From Terriglobales bacterium (lineage in GTDB: Bacteria > Acidobacteriota > Terriglobia > Terriglobales > Acidobacteriaceae), in contig DASSIZ010000103.1 in the NCBI GenBank assembly GCA_035691485.1, positions 1 to 64,000 on the forward strand: a stretch of 64,000 bases of DNA. Reading direction: 5' to 3'. This document shows positions 1 to 8,351 of this stretch, in pieces (within the stretch, counting starts at the first letter, position 1; every line of letters begins with the position of its first letter). The position numbers and the translations under genes were made by a program. Under the pieces are notes generated by a model. That model did no database searches. It worked only from the letters and a program-made list of their open reading frames with translations, and was not told the origin of the DNA.

Positions 1-114
1 CCCGCGGCGCTTTTCTTCTTCCAGGCGGTCGGCATCAATCCCGGTAAGCGCCTTAACCAAAGCGGTTTTACCGTGGTCGATGTGCCCGGCCGTGCCTACG
101 ATCACCGATTTCAT
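1..114 (-). CDS. selB: selenocysteine-specific translation elongation factor SelB (N-terminal part)
   Basis: SelB is the GTPase that delivers selenocysteyl-tRNA to UGA codons marked by a SECIS element. Only the first 38 codons lie in the window; the rest runs off the left edge. The start is the ATG whose complement ends at position 114. The visible protein has the G1 P-loop AGHIDHGKT at about residues 9-17, followed by [17 protein letters not shown]. The [11 protein letters not shown] stretch is characteristic of SelB and differs from the equivalent in EF-Tu, which has the same P-loop. The gene is divergent from purL. Its presence implies the organism reads UGA as selenocysteine somewhere in its genome; I saw no Sec codon in this window. 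Confidence 0.85.
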   Translation of the reverse strand, partial: MKSVIVGTAGHIDHGKTALVKALTGIDADRLEEEKRRG

Positions 115-232
115 TAACAGCAGTATAGAAGCAGCGCTTGCTCTTTGGCCGTTGGTCGTCGGCAATATCAACACAGAGCGGCGGGCTCACGATTGAACAA
201 TCCGTGGTCAGCGGCTGCCGCGCATGCGACAA

Positions 233-248
233 TAGAATTTCCCATATG
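233..248 (+). promoter_or_regulatory. -10-like hexamer placed for leaderless transcription of purL
   Basis: TAGAAT at 233-238 is followed by seven bases and then the ATG at 246. There is no Shine-Dalgarno sequence before this ATG. A start of transcription 7 nt after the hexamer would coincide with the A of the start codon. No convincing -35 hexamer is visible, so this is a motif-position argument only. Confidence 0.35.
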
Positions 249-2588
249 CCTACCGCAGTTCCTACCGCCGTCACCTCGGAAATTGTGCGCGACCACGGGC
301 TCACTCCCGAGGAGTACGAAAAGATCAAGCACCTTCTCGGCGGACGCGAGCCGACCATCACCGAACTGGGTATCTTCAGCGTGATGTGGAGCGAGCACTG
401 CTCTTACAAGTCTTCGCGCGTGCACCTCAAGCGCTTGCCGACGCGCAGCCGCCGCGTGGTGCAGGGTCCGGGCGAAAACGCGGGCATTCTCGACATCGGC
501 GAGGGCTGGGCCTGCGCCTTCAAGATCGAGTCGCACAATCATCCTTCCTTCATCGAGCCGTTCCAGGGCGCAGCGACCGGCGTCGGGGGAATCCTGCGCG
601 ACATCTTCACCATGGGCGCCCGGCCGGTGGCCGTGATGGATTCGCTACGCTTCGGCCCCATCGGGCCGGTTCAGGGCGAGAACGATCTCAAGACCGTGCA
701 TCGCAACCACGCCATCCTGGAAGGCGTCGTGAGCGGAATCGCCAGTTACGGCAACTGCTTCGGTGTCCCTAACCTCGGCGGCGAAACCAAATTCGAACCC
801 AGCTACTCGCAGAATCCGCTGGTCAATGCCTTCGCGCTCGGGCTCGTACGCCGCGACAAGATTTTTTATGCGCGCGCGGCAGGCGAAGGGAACCCGGTGA
901 TTTACGTGGGCTCCAAAACCGGGCGCGACGGCATTCATGGCGCCACCATGGCCAGCGAGGAATTCAGCGAGACCAGCGAGCAGAAGCGTCCCAACGTGCA
1001 GGTGGGCGACCCGTTCCTGGAGAAGTTGCTGCTGGAGGCGTGCTTAGAGGCAATGGAAACCGGAGCCGTTGTCGGCATCCAGGACATGGGCGCGGCCGGG
1101 CTTACCTGCTCCACCTGCGAGATGGGCGCGCGCGGGCAGGTTGGCCTGGAAATCGAACTTGACCTGGTGCCGCAGCGCGAAACCGGCATGACTCCCTACG
1201 AGATCATGCTCAGCGAATCGCAGGAGCGCATGCTGCTGGTCGCGGAAAGAGGCAGGGAAGAAGAGGTCTTCGCCGTGTTCCGCAAGTGGGGGCTGGATGC
1301 TTCCACCGTGGGGCGCGTCACCAATGACGGCCGCATGCGCGTGCTCGATCATGGTGAAATCGTCGCCGATATTCCCAATGACGCCCTCACCGACGAAGCG
1401 CCGTTGTACAAGCGTCCGCTGGAAAGGTGGGAAGTGCCGGTGGCGCGCGAGATTCCAGAGCGAGTGCGCATCGGCATGGAAGAAGATTTGACGGCGAACT
1501 TGGAGCGGCTGCTGGCGTCGCCGAACATCTGCAGCAAGCGCGGGATCACGGAGCAGTACGAAAGCTACGTTCAACTGGTGGGTACGCAGCGGCCCGGCGG
1601 CGATGCCGGCGTGATTCGCGTTAAGGGCACCGAACGGGGCCTGGCGATGTCGCTCGACGGCAACGGACGCTGGTGCTGGCTCGATCCCAAGCTGGGCGCC
1701 ATGCACGCTGTCGCCGAGGCGGCGCGCAATGTTGCCTGTGCCGGCGCGCGTCCCATCGGCGCCACCAATTGCCTCAACTTCGGCAACCCGGAGAAGCCGC
1801 ACATCATGTGGCAGTTCTCGCAGGTCGTGGACGGCATCACCAAGGCATGCGAGGAACTGGAAACCCCCATTACCGGCGGCAACGTCAGCTTCTATAACGA
1901 AACCCTGGGCGAGGGAATCTATCCCACGCCGGTGGTTGGCATCGTCGGCCTGATCGATCATGTCGATCGCGGCATGACCCACGACTTCCGCGATACCGGC
2001 TGCGCCATCATTCTGCTCCGCGGCTCCGAACCTGGCGACGCGGTGGACGCCGAAGTTGAGTTCGGCTCCTCCGAGTACGCAAAAGAAATCCTGGGCGAGG
2101 TTTGGGGCTTCCCGCCGGCGCTGGAACTGGAAAAGGAAAAAGCGGTGCAGGACTGCATCATCGAGCTTATCGGACAGGGACTGGTTGAAAGCGCGCATGA
2201 CTGCTCCGATGGCGGTCTTGCGGTTGCATTGGCCCGGTCGTGCTTCCCGCGCGAAATCGGCGCCCGCCTGGACCTGAGCCGCGACAGTCTGGGCAGCGAG
2301 GACCTCCATCCCGAGTACGTGTTGTTCGGCGAGGATGCCAGCCGGATCGTGATCTCCTGTATCCGCGAGAATGTGCCGAGAATCAAAGAAATGGCGGTAA
2401 AATGTGGTGTGGCTGCTCTCCCGATCGGCATCACGCAATCTGAAAATCTGGAAATTGTTGTGGATGGCCAGGTCGTGGTGTCGGCGCCGGTTTCACGGTT
2501 GAAAGATGCCTGGGAGCACACTTTAGAACGCGCGCTGCACTCGGAAACCGAAGAGCGCCTGGTGCCGGAGATTTTGCAGAAGAGCTAA
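246..2588 (+). CDS. purL: phosphoribosylformylglycinamidine synthase subunit PurL
   Basis: PurL is the ATP-dependent synthetase part of FGAM synthase (fourth step of de novo purine synthesis); in organisms with this short form it works with PurS and the glutaminase PurQ. The product is 780 residues, close to the short Bacillus-type PurL rather than the ~1300-residue fused form. It shows two AIR-synthase-type halves: the first contains [11 protein letters not shown] and [11 protein letters not shown] near the start, the second [21 protein letters not shown] around residue 500. The reading frame is open further upstream, but I chose ATG 246 because family PurL proteins begin shortly before the [17 protein letters not shown]-like segment. 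purF follows 20 bases after the stop. purS and purQ are not in the window. Confidence 0.93.
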   Translation: MPTAVPTAVTSEIVRDHGLTPEEYEKIKHLLGGREPTITELGIFSVMWSEHCSYKSSRVHLKRLPTRSRRVVQGPGENAGILDIGEGWACAFKIESHNHPSFIEPFQGAATGVGGILRDIFTMGARPVAVMDSLRFGPIGPVQGENDLKTVHRNHAILEGVVSGIASYGNCFGVPNLGGETKFEPSYSQNPLVNAFALGLVRRDKIFYARAAGEGNPVIYVGSKTGRDGIHGATMASEEFSETSEQKRPNVQVGDPFLEKLLLEACLEAMETGAVVGIQDMGAAGLTCSTCEMGARGQVGLEIELDLVPQRETGMTPYEIMLSESQERMLLVAERGREEEVFAVFRKWGLDASTVGRVTNDGRMRVLDHGEIVADIPNDALTDEAPLYKRPLERWEVPVAREIPERVRIGMEEDLTANLERLLASPNICSKRGITEQYESYVQLVGTQRPGGDAGVIRVKGTERGLAMSLDGNGRWCWLDPKLGAMHAVAEAARNVACAGARPIGATNCLNFGNPEKPHIMWQFSQVVDGITKACEELETPITGGNVSFYNETLGEGIYPTPVVGIVGLIDHVDRGMTHDFRDTGCAIILLRGSEPGDAVDAEVEFGSSEYAKEILGEVWGFPPALELEKEKAVQDCIIELIGQGLVESAHDCSDGGLAVALARSCFPREIGARLDLSRDSLGSEDLHPEYVLFGEDASRIVISCIRENVPRIKEMAVKCGVAALPIGITQSENLEIVVDGQVVVSAPVSRLKDAWEHTLERALHSETEERLVPEILQKS

Positions 2589-2608
2589 AGGCTAAGAGCT
2601 AAAAGCGA
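2585..2608 (+). repeat. dispersed intergenic word: GCTAAGAGCTAAAAGC copy 1
   Basis: The purL-purF junction is built from repeated AGCTAA units. The 16-mer GCTAAGAGCTAAAAGC at 2591-2606 recurs exactly at 17747-17762, also directly before a start codon. It replaces any recognisable ribosome binding site before purF. Confidence 0.6.
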
Positions 2609-4054
2609 ATGGCTGCTTTGGACAAATTCCGCGAAGAGTGTGGCGTGGTCGCCATCTACGGCCATCCCGAAGCCTCGACCCTCGCCTATCTTGGCCTGCA
2701 CGCTCTGCAGCACCGCGGGCAGGAATCGGCCGGCATCGCTGCTTCCGACGGCTCCAACATTCGTGTCCACCGCGCCATGGGCCTGGTAGGCGATATCTTT
2801 ACCGCGGCCGTGCTCGCCGGACTTCCGGGGGCGCTCGCCATCGGACACACGCGCTATTCGACCACCGGCGACTCCGCCCTGCTCAACGCGCAGCCTATTC
2901 GGGTGGACTGCAACAAGGGCATGATCGCGGTCGCGCACAACGGCAACCTGGTCAATGCCAGCGACATTCGCGCGCGCCTAGAATCCGAAGGCTCCATCTT
3001 CCAGACCACGAGCGATACCGAGGTCATCGTGCACCTGATCGCGCATTCCCGCGAGCAGGCGCTGCCCGACGCCATCGCCGACGCGCTCCGCCGCATTGAT
3101 GGCGCTTTTTCCCTGGTCATTCTGACTCGCGACCGCATCTTCGCCGCCCGCGACCCGCGCGGCTTTCGTCCGCTTTCCGTGGGGCGCATTCCGGCCAGCG
3201 GCACGCGCGTGAACGACGCCGTTGCTTTCGCCTCGGAGAGCACTGCTTTCGACCTGATCGGCGCCACCTTTGAGCGCGACGTCAGGCCGGGCGAACTGGT
3301 GGTGGTCGGTCCGGAGGGAATCCAGTCTCGTTTCTACGCACCCGCGGCACCGCAGTCGGCCTGCATCTTCGAGCACGTTTACTTCTCGCGCCCTGATAGT
3401 TTTGTTTTTGGCCGCACGGTAAACGACAGCCGAGAAGCCCTCGGCCGCCAGCTTGCCCGCGAAGCGCCCGTCGATGCCGACATCGTTGTCGCGGTGCCGG
3501 ACTCGGGTGTGCCCGCCGCCATCGGGTACGCGGCCGAAAGCGGCTTACCTTTCCGGGTCGGACTCATCCGCAGCCACTACGTCGGGCGTACCTTCATCGA
3601 ACCCGAGCAGCGGGTCCGTGACTTCGGCGTCAAGCTCAAGCTCAACCCGGTGCGCAGCGTGCTCGCTGGCAAGCGCGTCGTCCTGATCGATGATTCCATC
3701 GTTCGCGGCACGACGAGCCGCAAGATCGTGCGCCTGGTCCGCAATGCCGGCGCCCGCGAAGTCCACATGCGTATTTCCTGCCCACCGACCATTTCGCCCT
3801 GCTATTACGGCGTGGACACTCCGTCGAAGCGGCAGTTGATAGCCGCCAACAAGAGCGTGGAAGAAATCCGCCAGTTCATCGGCGGCGACTCCCTCGCTTA
3901 CGTGTCGCTGGAAGGATTGAAAACGGCCTGCGGCGAAGGCGAGCAGACCAACTACTGCACTGCCTGCTATACCGGCGAGTATCCCACCGACTTCGTTGCC
4001 ATCGACGACGTCAAGCCGGCTATCTTCGAGAACGAAAACGTTAACGCAGACTAG
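2609..4054 (+). CDS. purF: amidophosphoribosyltransferase (glutamine PRPP amidotransferase)
   Basis: PurF makes phosphoribosylamine from PRPP and glutamine, the committed step of purine synthesis. The product is 481 residues. The N-terminal nucleophile glutaminase domain begins with an apparent 10-residue propeptide (MAALDKFREE) before Cys11, the catalytic cysteine exposed after processing. The phosphoribosyltransferase domain has the PRPP loop VLIDDSIVRGTT around residue 360. The C-terminal part keeps cysteines (CGEGEQTNYCTACYTG) in the positions that ligate a 4Fe-4S cluster in the oxygen-sensitive Bacillus-type enzymes; that the cluster is present here is inference. It forms a two-gene purine operon with purL, and is convergent with the next gene. 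Confidence 0.95.
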   Translation: MAALDKFREECGVVAIYGHPEASTLAYLGLHALQHRGQESAGIAASDGSNIRVHRAMGLVGDIFTAAVLAGLPGALAIGHTRYSTTGDSALLNAQPIRVDCNKGMIAVAHNGNLVNASDIRARLESEGSIFQTTSDTEVIVHLIAHSREQALPDAIADALRRIDGAFSLVILTRDRIFAARDPRGFRPLSVGRIPASGTRVNDAVAFASESTAFDLIGATFERDVRPGELVVVGPEGIQSRFYAPAAPQSACIFEHVYFSRPDSFVFGRTVNDSREALGRQLAREAPVDADIVVAVPDSGVPAAIGYAAESGLPFRVGLIRSHYVGRTFIEPEQRVRDFGVKLKLNPVRSVLAGKRVVLIDDSIVRGTTSRKIVRLVRNAGAREVHMRISCPPTISPCYYGVDTPSKRQLIAANKSVEEIRQFIGGDSLAYVSLEGLKTACGEGEQTNYCTACYTGEYPTDFVAIDDVKPAIFENENVNAD

Positions 4055-4067
4055 CGCGACACGCTAG
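4051..4067. other. short inverted repeat spanning both convergent stop codons
   Basis: CTAGCG at 4051-4056 and CGCTAG at 4062-4067 form a perfect 6-bp inverted repeat with a 5-base loop. The purF stop (4052-4054) and the stop of the convergent ferredoxin/MBL gene (4064-4066) both lie inside it. There is no T-run, so it is not a classical intrinsic terminator. Confidence 0.4.
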
Positions 4068-4933
4068 CCACTCGCCTTCATCCAGTGCACGCAACGCTCC
4101 AGGTGGCGGTGCATCGTCTCCGCGCTCCCCTGTCCGATCCGTCCATGACCCGGGAGCACCCACTCGAACCGGTACTCCAACAAGCGCTCCATCGATCGCG
4201 TCTGCTCCGCCCAGGAGTACCAGCAGGCGCCGCGAAATGCGGTCAGCGTCTGTTCGTCCGGGTCCCATGCCAGGTGATCCCCGGTAAACAGAATCTTGTC
4301 GCGGTAGAGCAGTACCTGGTGCCCGCGCGTGTGTCCCGGCGTCGGCACAACCAGCAGGTCATCATCAATTCGCGCCGGATCGGCGCCCGCAATTACTTGC
4401 TCGATGCCGCGCCGTGCTGCGCCATCGCTCTCATGCATGATCCGCGGACAATGGAAGTGGGCGGCGAATTTCGCGTGGTCGGCGATGTCATCCTGGTGTG
4501 ACAGGAACATGAGTTTCACCCCGCCCATTTCTTCCATCCTGCGCACCAGTGGTGCGGTGAACCGTGGGGAGTCCACCAGCACGTTGCCCTCCGGACGCAC
4601 CACCAAGTATGCCCAGGCGCCAAAACTCGATTCGGCTGTGAATCCGCAGAAATACACGTTATCCACGACATGGGTGGGAAACGCCTCCACGCCTTGCCGC
4701 GCATCGCGGTGCGACACCGTGCCGATCGAGGCCGTCGGGCACGCCACGAGCGCCATCAGCGCCCGATGCAGTTGTCCGGGATCGCTCGGCTGGTGGAACA
4801 CCACCGAATGCTCGCCGTCCTCGCGAAACACGGCAGGCGCAATCTGCCGGCAGGCATCGCAATCAATGCAGCTCTCGTCCACGTAAAAGTCGCCGGACAC
4901 GTTGCCCGCCAGCCTGCGTTCAATCTGGGCCAT
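4064..4933 (-). CDS. ferredoxin domain fused to metallo-beta-lactamase fold hydrolase
   Basis: A 289-residue protein with two domains. Residues about 15-70 are a single-cluster ferredoxin: C22-x2-C25-x2-C28 (CIDCDAC) and a fourth cysteine at about C65 in ACPTASI. Residues about 95-289 are a metallo-beta-lactamase fold with SHQDDIADH, PTPGHTRGH, FTGDHLAW and the late VLPGHGR. The first metal motif therefore reads HxDDxxDH rather than HxHxDH, as in a family of ferredoxin-linked MBL proteins. The start at 4933 was preferred over an upstream in-frame Met because the ferredoxin fold begins directly after it. The substrate is unknown; a redox or thioester/hydroperoxide-type hydrolase is possible but not shown by the sequence. 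Confidence 0.8.
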   Translation of the reverse strand: MAQIERRLAGNVSGDFYVDESCIDCDACRQIAPAVFREDGEHSVVFHQPSDPGQLHRALMALVACPTASIGTVSHRDARQGVEAFPTHVVDNVYFCGFTAESSFGAWAYLVVRPEGNVLVDSPRFTAPLVRRMEEMGGVKLMFLSHQDDIADHAKFAAHFHCPRIMHESDGAARRGIEQVIAGADPARIDDDLLVVPTPGHTRGHQVLLYRDKILFTGDHLAWDPDEQTLTAFRGACWYSWAEQTRSMERLLEYRFEWVLPGHGRIGQGSAETMHRHLERCVHWMKASG

Positions 4934-4968
4934 GGTTATACAGATGAAAACTTGTCCCGTTTGGACGT

Positions 4969-5030
4969 TGGTAGCTGATAGTTGGAGTTGGGCGGCGGTT
5001 GTTTGGCATGAACCTATGACCGAGCTACCA
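4969..5030. repeat. inverted repeat between divergent genes
   Basis: TGGTAGCT (4969-4976) is matched by AGCTACCA (5023-5030). The stretch GGTAGCTGATAGTTGGAG resembles words in other intergenic gaps of this window. It lies in the 170-base gap between the MBL gene and ccdA. Confidence 0.35.
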
Positions 5031-5090
5031 GCCACCCCCTGCGACTTTTGTAACGCCCTGCTTCTTTGCACATCGAATCAGCAGGAAAGG

Positions 5091-5106
5091 TAAAATAGTC
5101 TACGTG
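5091..5106 (+). promoter_or_regulatory. -10-like hexamer placed for leaderless transcription of ccdA
   Basis: TAAAAT at 5091-5096 ends seven bases before the GTG start at 5104. A possible -35 (TTGCAC, 5066-5071) has a long 19-base spacer. An AGGAAAGG stretch at 5083-5090 is too far upstream to act as a normal ribosome binding site. Confidence 0.35.
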
Positions 5107-5829
5107 TCCGGAACACCCCTTCCCATCGCGGCGTTTATCGCGGGCCTACTCTCGTTTCTGTCGCCATGCGTGCTGCCGCTGGTGCCCGGCTATGTTTCGC
5201 TGATTTCCGGCGCCGGCGCGGGAACCCTGGAAAACCAGGACAACCGTCGCGCCCTGCGCACGGTCATGCTCCACTCCGTCACCTTTATTCTCGGCTTCAG
5301 CATCGTTTTCATCCTGCTGGGGGCGGGTGCGACAGTCCTGGGTCAAGTCCTGGGCCGCTTTCGCCGCGACCTGACATTCGTTGCCGGCATCGTCATCATC
5401 GTCTTCGGCTTGCACCTTACGGGGTTGCTGAAGATCAAAGCGCTCTATGCCGACAAGCGCATGCATGACGTGAAGGGCGGAAGTTCGCCCCTGGGCGCTT
5501 TTCTGGTCGGCTTTGCATTCGCCTTCGGCTGGACGCCGTGCATTGGCCCCATCCTGGCAGGCATCCTGACGCTGGCCGCCGCCGAGGAAACGGTCGCCAA
5601 GGGCATGGCGCTGCTGGCGGTTTATTCCGCCGGCCTGGCCGTCCCCTTTCTGCTGACTTCGCTCGGCGTCGATCGCTTCCTTGCCTTCTACAGCCGTTTC
5701 CGTCGCCACCTGCACGCCGTGGAAGTGGTCAGCGGCGTTCTGCTGATCGTGATCGGCGCCCTGGTGCTGACCGGGCGCTTCACCGTGCTCTCCGGTTATC
5801 TGTCATTTCTGAACCGTTTTGCGTTGTAA
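5104..5829 (+). CDS. ccdA: cytochrome c biogenesis / DsbD-type transmembrane electron carrier CcdA
   Basis: CcdA moves reducing equivalents from cytoplasmic thioredoxin across the inner membrane to periplasmic thiol proteins. The 241-residue product is almost entirely hydrophobic with about six membrane segments. It carries the two family cysteines: FLSPCVLPLVPGY near residue 20 and FGWTPCIGPILAG near residue 140. GTG 5104 starts just before the first membrane segment. It is followed by a membrane-anchored thioredoxin (11 bases later) and a DsbD-alpha-like domain protein; together they rebuild the three domains of a DsbD from separate genes. Confidence 0.92.
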   Translation: MSGTPLPIAAFIAGLLSFLSPCVLPLVPGYVSLISGAGAGTLENQDNRRALRTVMLHSVTFILGFSIVFILLGAGATVLGQVLGRFRRDLTFVAGIVIIVFGLHLTGLLKIKALYADKRMHDVKGGSSPLGAFLVGFAFAFGWTPCIGPILAGILTLAAAEETVAKGMALLAVYSAGLAVPFLLTSLGVDRFLAFYSRFRRHLHAVEVVSGVLLIVIGALVLTGRFTVLSGYLSFLNRFAL

Positions 5830-5840
5830 TGAGGTCGTAA

Positions 5841-6533
5841 TTGAATCAACCGTCAACCAACCCGTCGGATACGAAAGAAGAACGTGGCCCGGGACTCGTC
5901 CCGCCGCCTCCACAGGCTGCGGCGTCATCCAGCGGCGTGAGGCGCGACGCCACCGTCATCGTTGTCGTCGTGCTCGTCATCGCCGGCATGCTGATCGCCG
6001 GTAAGCACCTGACCAGGCCGCAAACCCCGGGCGCGACCATCTCGGGCAGCAACAACAATGTGAAGGGCCGTCCCGCGCCCGATTTTCAACTCGTGGACCT
6101 CGAGGGCCGCAACGTTCGCCTCGCCGACTTGCGCGGCAAGGCGGTATTGCTGAATTTCTGGGCCACCTGGTGCCCGCCTTGCAAAATAGAGATGCCGTGG
6201 TTTGTCGATCTGCAGAAGCAATACGGGCCGCAGGGATTACAGGTCGTAGGCGTGGCCATGGATGAAGGCAATGCTCACGATGCGGTGGCCAAGTTCGCCA
6301 AGGAGATGGGCCTCAATTACACCGTGCTGCTCGGGAACGATAAGGTTGCGGATCAGTATGGCGGGGTTGACGCGCTGCCCACCACTTTCTACATCGGCCG
6401 AGACGGCAAAATCGTGACCCGGGTTTTTGGGCTGGTGAGCCACAAGGAAATTGAAGACAACGTGCGCGCCGCGTTGAATCAGGGACCTGCCGTCGCTCAA
6501 AATACCGCGCCGGCCGCGGGAGCAGCTCGCTGA
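5841..6533 (+). CDS. membrane-anchored TlpA/ResA-like thioredoxin
   Basis: A periplasm-facing thiol-disulfide protein of 230 residues. The N-terminus is a proline-rich cytoplasmic stretch and one membrane anchor (about residues 36-53). The redoxin domain contains LLNFWATWCPPCKIEMPWF with the WCPPC active site, as in TlpA and ResA, and the cis-Pro region DALPTTFYIGRDG. I took the TTG at 5841, preceded by GAGGT six bases upstream. It probably receives electrons from CcdA and passes them to cytochrome c apoproteins or other oxidised periplasmic thiols. The next gene overlaps its stop codon (ATGA), so the two are translationally coupled. Confidence 0.88.
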   Translation: MNQPSTNPSDTKEERGPGLVPPPPQAAASSSGVRRDATVIVVVVLVIAGMLIAGKHLTRPQTPGATISGSNNNVKGRPAPDFQLVDLEGRNVRLADLRGKAVLLNFWATWCPPCKIEMPWFVDLQKQYGPQGLQVVGVAMDEGNAHDAVAKFAKEMGLNYTVLLGNDKVADQYGGVDALPTTFYIGRDGKIVTRVFGLVSHKEIEDNVRAALNQGPAVAQNTAPAAGAAR

Positions 6534-7126
6534 TGAATGGTCATGGTTGGGTCGCACCTGCTTTCAAGGCGAGTGTCCGGAGAGCGCTTCTTCCCGCTTG
6601 CGCCGCGTTGCTCCTCTTGTCCTCAGGGTTTTCCCAGGTCGAAAAATCCAAGCCACCGGCTACGCAGCGTGTCACCGCGGCTCCGGTCACGAAGGTCACC
6701 ATTCCAGCGGGAAAATCCGCTACCGTCGAGCTTCCATTCCGCGTCACGCCCGGCTATCACATTAATTCCAACAAGCCGAATTCCGAGTTGCTCATCCCAA
6801 CCGCTCTCAGTGTCAGTCCGCCGACAAACATTTATGTAGCCACCACCTATCCCCCGGGAGAAGACCGCAGCTTCCCGTTTTCCCCGGGAGAAAAGCTGAA
6901 CGTTTACACTGGCGACTTCGCCGTCTCGGCGCTGGTACGCGCCGCGCGCACCACGCCGCCGGGCACCTATCGTGTGAAGGGATTGCTGAAATACCAAGCC
7001 TGCGATGATCGCGCCTGCTATCCGCCGGGACAGCTTCCGGTTGCCTTCGACGTCAAAATCGGCAAGGCCGCCAGCACCGGGAGACATCGCCGCAACCCGG
7101 CGCAAAGCCCGCACGTTCACCAGTAA
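6533..7126 (+). CDS. DsbD N-terminal (alpha) domain-like secreted protein
   Basis: A 197-residue protein with a signal peptide (LLPACAALLLLSSGFSQ) and one immunoglobulin-like domain. The segment YQACDDRACYPPGQLPVAF carries the paired cysteines of the DsbD alpha domain, which shuttles reducing power in the periplasm. In DsbD this domain is fused to a CcdA-like membrane core and a thioredoxin; here all three are separate neighbouring genes. The ATG at 6533 overlaps the TGA of the thioredoxin gene. The partner served by this module is not certain; the cytochrome c at 12855 is one possible client. Confidence 0.8.
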   Translation: MNGHGWVAPAFKASVRRALLPACAALLLLSSGFSQVEKSKPPATQRVTAAPVTKVTIPAGKSATVELPFRVTPGYHINSNKPNSELLIPTALSVSPPTNIYVATTYPPGEDRSFPFSPGEKLNVYTGDFAVSALVRAARTTPPGTYRVKGLLKYQACDDRACYPPGQLPVAFDVKIGKAASTGRHRRNPAQSPHVHQ

Positions 7127-7160
7127 TTTTAGGCACGCGCCCTCGCGTGTGCAGGCCGCG

Positions 7161-7649
7161 ATGGCTGACACGCCGTTCTCAATTCGTCGCGCCACCGCTG
7201 CCGATGCCGGCGCCATCCTCGCCTGTCTGGCCTCCGCATTCGAACCTTACCGCGCCCGGTACACCCCCAATGCATACAGGGACACCGTCCTCGACGCGAA
7301 TACCATTCAAAATCGCATGGCTTCCATGTCGCTGTTCGTGGCCGTTAGTGAAGCGGGAGAAATCGTCGGAACCATCGGCTGCCAGGCGCTGCCCTCCGGC
7401 GAGGGCCATCTGCGCGGCATGGCGGTCCTGCCGGACTGGCAGGGACGGGGCGTCGCCGCCCAGCTGCTCGAGACCGCGGAGGCCGCGCTTCGCCGCCAGT
7501 CCTGCACCCGGATTACGCTCGATACCACCGAGCCTCTCCAGCGCGCCATGCGCTTCTACGAAAACAACGGCTACCGGCGCACCGGATGTGTCGCGGATTT
7601 CTTTGGCATGCCGTTGTTCGAGTACGCCAAGGTAATCTCCAAGCCATGA
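7161..7649 (+). CDS. GNAT-family N-acetyltransferase
   Basis: A 162-residue single-domain acetyltransferase. The acetyl-CoA loop is in LRGMAVLPDWQGRGVAAQLLETAEAAL (Q/R-x-x-G-x-G/A type), followed by the C-terminal RFYENNGYRRTG segment typical of the fold. The frame is open further upstream into the previous gene, so the ATG at 7161, just before FSIRRATAADA, was chosen. The stop overlaps the start of the racemase-like gene (ATGA at 7646-7649), so they are probably co-translated. The substrate cannot be read from sequence; the linkage suggests an amino-acid-like compound. Confidence 0.85.
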   Translation: MADTPFSIRRATAADAGAILACLASAFEPYRARYTPNAYRDTVLDANTIQNRMASMSLFVAVSEAGEIVGTIGCQALPSGEGHLRGMAVLPDWQGRGVAAQLLETAEAALRRQSCTRITLDTTEPLQRAMRFYENNGYRRTGCVADFFGMPLFEYAKVISKP

Positions 7650-8341
7650 AGACCCTTGGCATTGTCGGCGGTCTCGGCCCTGAATCGACGATCGAGTACT
7701 ACCGCTTCATCCTCGCTGCCTGCCGCGAGCGCCGCCCCGGTGCGTCTCCCGCCATTCTGATCAACAGCCTCGACGTGGACTATGGCATCTCCCTCCTCGA
7801 CGCCAACAAGCTTGACGAGCTTGCCGGCTACCTTGCGGATGCGGTTGAGGCTCTGGCCCGGGCGGGCGCCGACTTTGCACTGATCGCCGCCAACACGCCG
7901 CACATAGTTTTCGACCCGGTGCAGCGGGGGTCGCCTATTCCTTTGATCAGCATTGTCGAAGCGACTTGCGGCGAGGCGCAGCGGCTCGGGCTCACCAAGC
8001 TCGCGCTCCTCGGGACGGGCTTCACCATGCGCGGACGCTTCTACCCGGATGTGTTCGCGCGCGCCGGCATTGAATTGGTGGTTCCGGGCAATGAAGAACA
8101 GGCGTTCATTCACGACAAGTACATCCACGAGCTGCTCAAGAATATTTTTCTTCCGGCGACGCGCGACGGATTGTTCGCAATTGTGGAGAAGATGAAGGAA
8201 CGCGAGGGCATCCAGGGGATCATTCTGGCCGGCACCGAGCTGCCGCTGATTTTGCGCGAGGTCCAGGACCGCGCCGGCATTTCGTTTCTCGACACCACCA
8301 AGATCCACGTCGAGCGTGCGGTACTAGAGTTGCTTTCCTGA
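7646..8341 (+). CDS. aspartate/glutamate racemase-family protein lacking the catalytic cysteines
   Basis: A 231-residue protein of the Asp/Glu racemase fold, starting MKTLGIVGGLGPESTIEYY, a hallmark N-terminus. Classical two-base racemases use one cysteine in (C)NTxH and one in GCTEL. Here the first motif reads AANTPH and the second AGTELP, so both cysteines are absent. The only two cysteines (AACRERR and EATCGEAQ) are elsewhere. Many family members with such motifs are annotated as racemases, but this one may use other residues or catalyse a different reaction. It overlaps the GNAT gene by four bases. Confidence 0.8.
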   Translation: MKTLGIVGGLGPESTIEYYRFILAACRERRPGASPAILINSLDVDYGISLLDANKLDELAGYLADAVEALARAGADFALIAANTPHIVFDPVQRGSPIPLISIVEATCGEAQRLGLTKLALLGTGFTMRGRFYPDVFARAGIELVVPGNEEQAFIHDKYIHELLKNIFLPATRDGLFAIVEKMKEREGIQGIILAGTELPLILREVQDRAGISFLDTTKIHVERAVLELLS

Positions 8342-8351
8342 AACTTCCTGC

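Noticed and set aside
1044-2438. 464-codon minus-strand ORF inside purL
   Set aside because: It is a GC-skew shadow of the purL frame; composition is Ala/Arg/Gly/His-rich with no family motif, and purL is unmistakable on the other strand.
7646-8341. Missing racemase cysteines replaced by selenocysteine (selB is present in the window)
   Set aside because: The positions are ordinary codons (Ala/Gly), not in-frame TGA.
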